A DNA stretch of 64,000 nt from contig NZ_RKQF01000001.1 of assembly GCF_003814875.1 (NCBI RefSeq), positions 10,168,001 to 10,232,000 on the forward strand, read 5' to 3'. The notes below the pieces were generated by a model that saw only the letters and a list, made by a program, of their open reading frames with translations, searched no databases and had not been told where the DNA came from. Position 1 is the stretch's first letter. Each line of letters begins with the position of its first letter. This DNA is from Streptomyces sp. Ag109_O5-1 (lineage in GTDB: Bacteria > Actinomycetota > Actinomycetes > Streptomycetales > Streptomycetaceae). The translations under genes were made by a program, and so were the position numbers. This document shows, one piece after another, positions 1 to 6,187 of this stretch.

Positions 1-49
1 CCAGGGCGCGTACGGACGCGGCGAGGCCCGCGGAACGGTCGTAGGACAT
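1..49 (-). CDS. start of an unidentified gene leaving the window
   Basis: An ATG on the minus strand is preceded at about 8 bases by a purine-rich AAGGTGG that could be a ribosome binding site. It opens a frame reading MSYDRSAGLAASVRAL up to the window edge without a stop. Only 16 codons are visible, so no family can be named. It would be divergent from the GH43-like gene, sharing the intergenic region at 50-274. The call rests only on the start context and Streptomyces-like codon use, and could be wrong. Confidence 0.35.
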   Translation of the reverse strand, partial: MSYDRSAGLAASVRAL

Positions 50-163
50 GGAGGACCCACCTTCGGCGGCGCTGCGTCTACCGGAGGGTAACGTCGATCC
101 GGCTCCCGTAGTACAGGTTTCGCACAGCCGGTGTTCAGCTGCGCCCGAGTCCCACCCAAAGCA

Positions 164-220
164 TTGACGTGAACCTGCCGTTCCTCTTACTTTCTGCGCG
201 ACTTATCGAACCCAGTTCGA
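164..220 (+). promoter_or_regulatory. possible promoter and small inverted repeat before the GH43-like gene
   Basis: A TTGACG hexamer at 164-169 is followed after 17 bases by TTACTT at 187-192, a plausible but weak -35/-10 pair for the gene starting at 275. Just downstream, TCGAA-CCCAG-TTCGA at 206-220 is a short inverted repeat placed where a repressor could sit. This is pattern matching only. Confidence 0.3.
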
Positions 221-274
221 AATACCGGACGCGCCGCTGCGTCCGCGTCCGCACGAGCCACCGGGAGAGCCGCC

Positions 275-1663
275 GTGACCACACGTCCCCCCACCCCGTC
301 CCGCCGCACCCTGCTCCGCGCGCTGGCCGCCCTGCCCGCGTCGGCCCTGGTCCTGGGCGAACTGCCCGGACTGCTCGGCACGGCCGAGGCCGCCGCGCCC
401 GCGAGCGGCTACGCCACGCGCTACACCATCGTCCCGTTCCTCAACAGCGACGACGGCACGGTCAACGTCTACCAGTCCGACGACGCGACGGACTTCCGCC
501 TCCTCCAGTCCTCCGCCTACACCCCGCCCAGCAACCGCATCCGCGACGCCAGCGTCTTCAAGCACACGGACGGTTATTACTACATCACCTACACCACCCA
601 CACCTGGGAGGACGAGAGCACCACCATCGGCTTCGCCCGCAGCTCCGACCGGGTCAACTGGACCTTCCTGTACGACTACGCGATCCCGATCACCAACCTG
701 TCCCGCGCCTGGGCGCCGGAGTGGTTCGTGGACAGCGACGGCAGCGTCAACGTCATCGTGTCCTGCTCGACGACGGACGACGAGTGGATCTTCACACCGT
801 ACGTCCTGACGGCGAGCAACTCGGCACTCACCGGCTGGAGTTCACCGGTCGCCCTGACCGGCATCGGCTCCAACCACATCGACACGTACATCGTGAAGGT
901 CGGCTCGACCTACCACGCGTTCACGAAGAACGAGAGCGCGAAGTACATCGAGTACGGCACCGCCTCCAGCCTCAAGGGCCCCTACACCATCTCCAAGACC
1001 GGTGACTGGGCCGGCTGGGGCAGCTACCGCGAGGGCCCGTCGGTGATCCAGCTCGACAACGGCGGCTGGCGGATCTTCTTCGACGGCTACGGCGACGGCA
1101 CCTACTACTACAGCGACAGCTACGACACGTTCGCCACGTGGAGCACCCCGACCGCGCTCGCGACCCTCTCGGGCACGGCCCGCCACTTCACCGTGATCAA
1201 GGAGACGATCTCGGGCGGCACTTCGGTGACGAAGAACGCGACCCGCTCCTTCCAGTCCGTCAACTACACCACCTGCTACTGGGAGGAGGTGTCCTCCCTC
1301 CTCAACCTCCCGGTCGTGACCAGCTCCAGCGCCTCGGCGGACAAAACGGCTGCCACCTTCACGGTCGTGGCGGGCCTGGCCGACTCCAACGGCTACTCCT
1401 TCCGCGACTCGTCCGGCAACTACTTGCGCCACTACGACTTCCGCGGCCGCTTCGACGCCAACGACGGCACGACGACCTTCGCCAAGGACGCCACCTTCAT
1501 CGCCCGCCCGGGTTCGTCCAGCGGCTCGGTGCGCTTCGAGTCGTACAACTACCCGGGTTACTACCTGCGTCACTACAACTACCAACTGCGCGTCGACATC
1601 TCGGACGGCACGGACCTGTTCCGGCGGGACAGTTCGTTCCTTCCGGTGGCATCCTGGGCCTGA
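275..1663 (+). CDS. secreted GH43-like glycoside hydrolase with C-terminal AbfB (CBM42-like) domain
   Basis: The 462-residue protein begins with a Tat-type signal (twin Arg at residues 10-11, hydrophobic stretch, cleavage near the Ala-rich 35-42), so it is exported. Residues about 45-310 look like a five-bladed GH43-type propeller. Candidate catalytic acids are Asp91 (RDASVF), Asp203 (HIDTY) and Glu253 (REGPS). From about 335 the protein has two AbfB repeats (SFQSVNY and YYLRHYNYQLRVD types), a fold that binds arabinofuranosyl side chains. It probably acts on arabinose-containing plant polysaccharide, but the exact activity (arabinofuranosidase, xylosidase or other) is not readable here. The coding end (SSFLPVASWA) and trailer recur in degraded form elsewhere in the window. 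Confidence 0.82.
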   Translation: MTTRPPTPSRRTLLRALAALPASALVLGELPGLLGTAEAAAPASGYATRYTIVPFLNSDDGTVNVYQSDDATDFRLLQSSAYTPPSNRIRDASVFKHTDGYYYITYTTHTWEDESTTIGFARSSDRVNWTFLYDYAIPITNLSRAWAPEWFVDSDGSVNVIVSCSTTDDEWIFTPYVLTASNSALTGWSSPVALTGIGSNHIDTYIVKVGSTYHAFTKNESAKYIEYGTASSLKGPYTISKTGDWAGWGSYREGPSVIQLDNGGWRIFFDGYGDGTYYYSDSYDTFATWSTPTALATLSGTARHFTVIKETISGGTSVTKNATRSFQSVNYTTCYWEEVSSLLNLPVVTSSSASADKTAATFTVVAGLADSNGYSFRDSSGNYLRHYDFRGRFDANDGTTTFAKDATFIARPGSSSGSVRFESYNYPGYYLRHYNYQLRVDISDGTDLFRRDSSFLPVASWA

Positions 1664-1720
1664 CCTGCACCGATACTGACCTGGGCAAACGTTCTGAGTA
1701 TCCGTCAGTAGTTCCCGCTA
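1642..1720 (+). repeat. dispersed AbfB-tail repeat, copy A (intact gene end)
   Basis: This is the 3' end of the GH43/AbfB gene plus its trailer, with the landmarks GTTCSTT, a TGGGCCTGACCTGC core spanning the stop codon, CTGACCTGG, and TCAGTAGTTCCCGC. The same ordered landmarks recur at 36,163-36,253 and 59,570-59,660, and the stop-spanning core alone at 62,525-62,560. Copy A is the only one attached to an intact gene, so it is the likely parental form. Confidence 0.6.
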
Positions 1721-1804
1721 GTTCCCTCGATTTCCCGGGATTTCCCGCAGAAACGTGCAACGGGCGCGGGGTGCGGGAGAGCGGGGTGACCAGGCGTGAG
1801 GGCC

Positions 1805-1830
1805 CCGGCGAGCACCAAAACGCTCGCCGG
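1805..1830 (+). terminator. hairpin after GH43/AbfB gene
   Basis: CCGGCGAGC (1805-1813) and GCTCGCCGG (1822-1830) form a perfect 9-bp stem around the 8-base loop ACCAAAAC. There is no strong T-tract, as is common in Streptomyces. A matching hairpin lies after repeat copy B (36,262-36,289), with a nearly identical loop and a compensatory base-pair change. The rest of 1664-2133 shows no convincing gene. Confidence 0.5.
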
Positions 1831-2133
1831 GTCCTCGACTGGATGGATCAGCGTGGTGGCTCGGCCCGGACGGGGCGAATGCGGGCGAGCCGGCTGCGCA
1901 CCCCAGCTGATCGCTCCGCCAGCACGACATGGGCCGTTACGTCGTGGGTGTTGCGGGCGGCGGCGCGCCACGGCCTCGCCGAGTGGCGGCTGAGTTCCAC
2001 GACGGCGGCGGCCTGGTGCGGGACGATGCAGCGACCTGCACCGGGAACGCGGTGCTCGGGCCGAACAGATCCGTCAGGGTCAGCTTCGCGTATGTGCCTC
2101 GCCGGGCATGAGGGAGCTGTCCGCCGGCCCCGG

Positions 2134-2928
2134 TTACGGTCCTGGGCCGTCCGGCTCCGCAGGGGCAGCCGCTCGTACGTCACGCGGGCTCGCGCCGAGT
2201 TCACGGCGGCAGGCCTTGTTGAAGGCCTGGAGATCGGCGATGCCCACGGCCGCCGCTATGGCGGTGATGGACAGGGTGGAGGACAACAGGAGGTGGCGGG
2301 CGCGTTGAAGGCGTCGGTGCCGGATGTACGACACGACCGTGAGGCCGGTTTCCGCGCGGAACACTCGCGTCAGGTAGGTGTGGGAGATTCCGACGGCACG
2401 TGCGACGTCCGGTACGGACAACGGGCCGGCCAGGTGTTCCTCGACGTAGGCCTGTGCGGCGGCCACGAAGGGGTTGCGGCGCCCGGCTCCGTCGCCCCTC
2501 GGCAACTCGGCGATGCGCCACAGAGCGGTCCAGACCTCGGCCGTGGCTCGCCGGGGACAAGTCGGCATGGCCGTCACGGCGTGTCGGAGCAGCTCCGCCA
2601 GGCGTGTGCTCTCGGCTGCGGCGTCCTGCATCACCGGCAGCACCCGCGCCGTTCCGCCGTCGTGCAGCCGTAGATGGACGTAGAGATGCTCCGACCTGCC
2701 CCGGTAGTGAAAGTGCACCTCGGTGTTCGGCGGCACCAGGCTGACGTGGCCGGGGCGTATGGGGTGGACCGACTGCCCGAGGGACAGGGCACCCTCGTAG
2801 TTGTAGAGGTGCAGCTGCCACAGGTCGGGCAGCCGGAAGACGTCGTGGGCGGTGGAGACGCCGTGCACGCCGACGCCTGCGTTGACCACGGTGGGCGACT
2901 CGTCGAGCCGTAGTGTCACGTGTTTCAC
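2134..2928 (-). CDS. AraC-family transcriptional regulator
   Basis: 264 residues. The N-terminal part (about 10-110) resembles an AraC-type cupin sensor, with HPIRPGHVSLVPP and HFHYRG typical of the ligand-binding barrel. The C-terminal 100 residues hold two helix-turn-helix motifs: LSVPDVARAVGISHTYLTRVFRAETG, and a second HTH ending in FNKACRRELGASPRD. The start is GTG with no strong ribosome binding site. The gene is divergent from the PhyH-like dioxygenase with only 73 bases between the starts, so it probably controls that gene and perhaps itself. The inducer is probably a sugar or related small molecule, by analogy with AraC proteins in glycan loci. Confidence 0.85.
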   Translation of the reverse strand: MKHVTLRLDESPTVVNAGVGVHGVSTAHDVFRLPDLWQLHLYNYEGALSLGQSVHPIRPGHVSLVPPNTEVHFHYRGRSEHLYVHLRLHDGGTARVLPVMQDAAAESTRLAELLRHAVTAMPTCPRRATAEVWTALWRIAELPRGDGAGRRNPFVAAAQAYVEEHLAGPLSVPDVARAVGISHTYLTRVFRAETGLTVVSYIRHRRLQRARHLLLSSTLSITAIAAAVGIADLQAFNKACRRELGASPRDVRAAAPAEPDGPGP

Positions 2929-3001
2929 GAGGGTGGAAAAATACCAGCACTGGGCGATTCCAGCCCACGACCGATCCGCGCGGGGCGCATACGTTCATCG
3001 C

Positions 3002-3820
3002 ATGTCAACCAGCAAGCAACTCCTGACATCGGTTCAGGTGGCGCGCTTCGTCGGGCAGGGATTTCTGCGCCTGGACGGGGTGGTGCCGCAGGAGATCAAT
3101 GAACGGGCCGTCGCGGCCTTGACCGAGGGTCTGCCGGGAGTGTCCTACGGCACTCCGCTGGGCGCGGCGTTCGCGCCGGACACCTTCGTCCACGAGCTGC
3201 TCGCCCTGCCGGTCGTGGCAGGCGCTGTCGAGAGCCTGGTCGGCCCCGAGCCGACCGTCGACCACCACGCGGTTCATGTGCGCGAGCCGCACGAGGGACA
3301 GGCGCAGCCGCTCCACGGGGACGCGATCATCGATGTGCGGCCGGATGCGTTCGACATCCAGCTCATGTACTACCCGCACGAGGTGACCGCCGAGATGGGC
3401 GGCACCCTCAGTGTGCCCGGAAGCCATCTGCGCAGGATCAACGAGACGGACGTCGGCCGGGTCCAGAACCTCAGGGGGCAGACCCGTCTGACCTGCCCGG
3501 CGGGGACGGTCGTTGTCGTGCACCACGGCATCTGGCACAGTGGCCGCCGCAACGACACCGCGGGCCGTCGCTACATGTACAAAATCCGCCTCAACCCCAC
3601 CGTGCCGCAGGTGCGTCTGTGGGACCTCTCCGACCTGCACGACCCCGCGGTGACCACGGAACTCAACACGTACTTCCCCTGGTACGAGCAGGCCACGGCC
3701 CGACTGGAGATCTACAACCGGGTACTGCTGTGGCGGGCCCTGACCGGTGACGACTCGTTCGATGTCGAGTACTGGGTCACACGCGTCAGCAACCGGCCGG
3801 CCCTGAGGAGTCACGCATGA
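3002..3820 (+). CDS. phytanoyl-CoA dioxygenase (PhyH) family Fe(II)/2-oxoglutarate enzyme
   Basis: 272 residues from ATG 3002. The iron-binding facial triad is visible as HGD in QPLHGDAIIDV and a distal His in HHGIWHSGRRND, followed by the Arg-rich RRYMYKIRLNP that would bind 2-oxoglutarate. MGGTLSVPGSHL is the typical PhyH turn between them. The substrate is unknown. PhyH-like proteins often sit in bacterial sugar loci, and this one lies divergent from an AraC regulator beside glycosidase remnants. Its stop codon overlaps the next start (ATGA), so the two are translationally coupled. Confidence 0.8.
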   Translation: MSTSKQLLTSVQVARFVGQGFLRLDGVVPQEINERAVAALTEGLPGVSYGTPLGAAFAPDTFVHELLALPVVAGAVESLVGPEPTVDHHAVHVREPHEGQAQPLHGDAIIDVRPDAFDIQLMYYPHEVTAEMGGTLSVPGSHLRRINETDVGRVQNLRGQTRLTCPAGTVVVVHHGIWHSGRRNDTAGRRYMYKIRLNPTVPQVRLWDLSDLHDPAVTTELNTYFPWYEQATARLEIYNRVLLWRALTGDDSFDVEYWVTRVSNRPALRSHA

Positions 3821-4092
3821 GGCAGCAGGTCCTGGTCCTCTATCTCGCAACGTCGGCGCTGGACTCCGACGTCGTGGGCTGGTCCCGCTACGACGGTACC
3901 GGCCGTACCCGTCCGACGACCGGCGACAGCGACGAGCCGCCCTATGCCACCGGGCTTGCCGCGTTGCACGACGGGTGGCGCCTGTTCCAGGCCTCCCCAC
4001 TACTGCCGCCCCAGCCCGGCCACGAGTACGACGTCTCCTTCCTCAAGCACGAGTTCTTCTTCGAGAAGGTGGAGGACGGCTCTGGCCCTTGA
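3817..4092 (+). CDS. small protein of unknown function coupled to PhyH
   Basis: 91 residues, starting in a 4-base ATGA overlap with the PhyH gene. No signal peptide or membrane segment is seen. The C-terminal half (LHDGWRLFQASPLLPPQPGHEYDVSF... then FFFEKV) reads as a compact conserved segment, but I cannot name a family with confidence. The stop falls a few bases before a decayed GH42 gene on the opposite strand, so the original 3' end may have been altered by the same rearrangement. A function linked to the dioxygenase is inferred only from coupling. Confidence 0.6.
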   Translation: MRQQVLVLYLATSALDSDVVGWSRYDGTGRTRPTTGDSDEPPYATGLAALHDGWRLFQASPLLPPQPGHEYDVSFLKHEFFFEKVEDGSGP

Positions 4093-4497
4093 ACCCGGAG
4101 CCGGCCACTCAGGCTGGGTGGCCCGCGGCGGAAGGACCTGCTCCCAGGAGCTGTAGCGCTGGCTCCAGAAGGCCGTGCCCCACGCCTCGTTGAGGGCGGC
4201 CAGCGAGCCGTGCCGGGCGCGCAGCCACACCCGGAACGCGGTCGCCGCGTGGTCGCACCAGCAGAGCGTGCCGTACTCGTTGTGCACGTGCCACAGCGCG
4301 AGAGCGGGGTGGTCGCCGCACCGTTCGGCCAGGGCGGACGCGATCCGGCCGGCCGCGCGGCGGTAGGCGGGCCCGGTGAGGCAGTAGGTGTCGCGGCTGC
4401 CGTGGCTCAGGCGGGTGCCTTCCGGTGAGACCGGCAGCGCGTCAGGGTGCGCGAGGCCGCCCAGGCGGTCGGTGATGCTGCGTGCCGTCATGAGGCT
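4090..4497 (-). pseudogene. GH42 beta-galactosidase remnant
   Basis: The minus strand encodes an internal slice of a GH42 beta-galactosidase: HPDALPVSPEGTRLSHGSRDTYC, RRAAGRIASALAERCGDHPAL, then WHVHNEYG, where Glu is the acid/base, and LNEAWGTAFWSQRYSSWEQVLPPR. The normal N-terminal portion before HPDALPV is missing although a start codon with MTARSITDRLGG remains. Everything after the PPR block, including the nucleophile Glu region, is gone. An intact GH42 is roughly 650-700 residues and about 130 remain. It is a non-functional deletion derivative, probably of a galactosidase that once belonged to this polysaccharide locus. Confidence 0.8.
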
Positions 4498-4561
4498 TCC
4501 TTGGGTATGGAGAGACGAGTGATTCTCTGACGAGACGTCAGGGCGGGCCCTCGGGCGTTGT

Positions 4562-4573
4562 TGAAGCGCTTCA
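4562..4573. promoter_or_regulatory. LacI-type palindromic operator before the GH42 remnant
   Basis: TGAAGCGCTTCA is a perfect 12-base palindrome with the central CG typical of LacI-family sites. It lies 65 bases upstream of the start of the decayed GH42 gene. No LacI-family regulator is encoded in this window, so the site may be a relic or be read by a regulator elsewhere. Confidence 0.5.
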
Positions 4574-4750
4574 CCTCGCGGGCGAAGGTAACGGAGAAGT
4601 TTCGTGCGAAAAAAGAGTCCATGCGCCAAGAAACTTTCCTATCCTGGCTCACTGTCGGCTGGTTGGCGGCTTCTCAGGGTGGATGGGGGCTGTCGATGCG
4701 CTTCGACAAACTGCCTTTGCAGCCCAGATTCTGTCGGGAACGCAGAGCGC

Positions 4751-4794
4751 CGAAGCCCTGCTGGGTCAGCTACTCCTGAACCAGCAGGGCTTCG
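4751..4794. terminator. strong hairpin terminator downstream of the expansin-like gene
   Basis: A perfect 14-bp stem (4751-4764 with 4781-4794, arms CGAAGCCCTGCTGG / CCAGCAGGGCTTCG) encloses a 16-base loop. It lies about 58 bases past the stop of the minus-strand expansin-like gene and probably ends that transcript. It lacks a T-run. Apart from this and the operator at 4562, nothing is recognised between 4498 and 4851. Confidence 0.65.
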
Positions 4795-4851
4795 GTATGG
4801 CGAACGAGGGGGTGTGTCCCGGTGTCCGGTTGGCGCGGGTCGGCCGCGCGA

Positions 4852-5817
4852 TCAGTGCCGGGCGAACTGGACCTGGGTCGATTGCACGACGTTCGGCCGC
4901 AGGGCGATCCCGCTGACGGTCAACTGTTCCCCGTAGATGTCCGTGATCCTGATCGTGCTGCCGCATCCAGTGCCGTCGGCGGACAGGAAGTAGTTGTACG
5001 AGGTGCGGGGCAACTGCCGCCAACCGCTCCCGGTGCTGACCTCCAGCCGCGTCACCGGATTGCGTTGGCCGATCGTCTGGATGCCGCACCAGTAGGGGCT
5101 GGACCCGGTCTTGTACCTGATGGACAGCGTCTGGGACGTGCTCGGGCTGACCAGGCTCCAGGTGATCGGGATCCGGCCGACCTTGAGGTCGGCGAGTTTG
5201 GCGAAGGCCTGCTGGCTGAGGTCGAGTTGCCCGGGTGCGCAGGGCAGGGGGCACTCGTTGGTGATCCGTACCGTGATGGAGGCGCCGTTCGCCGCGCGGA
5301 CGTGGACGTACGCCCCGCACGCCCTGGACGTCTCGTAGTCGGTGGTGTTCATCGCCGCGATCATCATGTCGCTGCTCGGGCCGAACCCGCAGGCGCCGTC
5401 TCCGTCACCGGCCTCGTAGGCGGTGGCGACCCCTGTGTGGGTGCTCCCGGGCCGTATCCGCCCTGCCGACACTGCCGTGGTCGACGTCGTTCGTGCGGCC
5501 CGCGGGGTGGACGTGCCCGACGGTCGTTTCGACCGGGTGTTTCCGGAAGCCTTCGACGTCGGTGAGGCCGTCGCTGTCGGTGTGCCTGTCGCGGTCGGGG
5601 TGCCCGTGGAACTCGGGGTGGCTGTCGCAGGCGTGGCCCCCGCCGGGGTGCCGGCGGCGCGTGCGACCGCGACCGACGTCCCGTCGGTCCCGCGGTCGGG
5701 GAGCAACATCATGACCAGGGCGGTGACGACGCCCGCGGCGGCCAGCGCCACCGTGGTGCCCACCAGCTGCCTGTGTCTGCGCCTGCGCTGCCGCGCGGCC
5801 TGCCTTGCTGTCTGCAT
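4852..5817 (-). CDS. expansin-like secreted protein (DPBB plus CBM63-like domain)
   Basis: 321 residues from ATG 5817; an upstream in-frame ATG adds 20 residues of poor quality. An Arg-rich N-terminus precedes a membrane anchor or uncleaved signal (VGTTVALAAAGVVTALVMMLL) and a long Thr/Ser/Pro/Ala linker. The C-terminal ~200 residues fit bacterial expansins: a double-psi beta-barrel beginning HTGVATAYEAGDGDGACGFG, the MMIAAMNTTDY and NECPLPCAPGQLDLS blocks, then a cellulose-binding beta-sandwich. Expansins loosen plant cell-wall polysaccharide non-hydrolytically. This suits an island of plant-glycan enzymes. The DPBB catalytic-type Asp appears retained in the TNECPLPCAPGQLDLS region. Confidence 0.82.
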   Translation of the reverse strand: MQTARQAARQRRRRHRQLVGTTVALAAAGVVTALVMMLLPDRGTDGTSVAVARAAGTPAGATPATATPSSTGTPTATGTPTATASPTSKASGNTRSKRPSGTSTPRAARTTSTTAVSAGRIRPGSTHTGVATAYEAGDGDGACGFGPSSDMMIAAMNTTDYETSRACGAYVHVRAANGASITVRITNECPLPCAPGQLDLSQQAFAKLADLKVGRIPITWSLVSPSTSQTLSIRYKTGSSPYWCGIQTIGQRNPVTRLEVSTGSGWRQLPRTSYNYFLSADGTGCGSTIRITDIYGEQLTVSGIALRPNVVQSTQVQFARH

Positions 5818-6051
5818 GCCTGTCCGTTCGGATGGTCGAGTCGACGGTGCACTGTTCAGTGGCCACAGGAAGCGCAAAGGTTGCCGACATTTTTTTCGGA
5901 TTGTTGAGGAGGTGCGGTCGCCGGGTCCTGTCCGGCGCCGCGCTCACGGACCCCGGGGGTGAGTCCCCCGGAACGGCCCGCCGGGAGGTTGCGCAAGCGC
6001 TGCGGGCCGGTGGTGTGCAGCACGGCGAGCAGATCGGGCGGGAAACCGGTG

Positions 6052-6116
6052 CGACCGACACGACCTCGCCGTGCGCACGCCGGAGCCGGCTGCGCACGGC
6101 GAGGTCGTGTCGGTCG
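6052..6116. terminator. very long perfect inverted repeat downstream of GH95
   Basis: Two perfect 26-base arms (6052-6077 and 6091-6116) flank a 13-base centre that itself folds (GCCGG-AG-CCGGC). Outside the arms, AGCAGATCG and CGATCTGCT further match. It lies 72-136 bases past the stop of the GH95 gene and would be an exceptionally stable terminator for it. The length is unusual for a terminator and could instead be a mobile-element end or recombination relic. The rest of 5818-6187 shows no gene. Confidence 0.6.
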
Positions 6117-6187
6117 AAGTGGACGACCATGCGATCTGCTGAAGGGCTCGCTCCACGGAAGAACGGCCGACCGCGGAGCGGGGTCGG

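Noticed and set aside
1796..2111. Short open frames between the GH43-like gene and the AraC gene
   Set aside because: No recognisable domains, no good ribosome binding sites, and codon use typical of intergenic high-GC sequence.
5944..6156. 70-codon frame across the long inverted repeat
   Set aside because: Its sequence is dictated by the palindrome, and it has no homology-like features.
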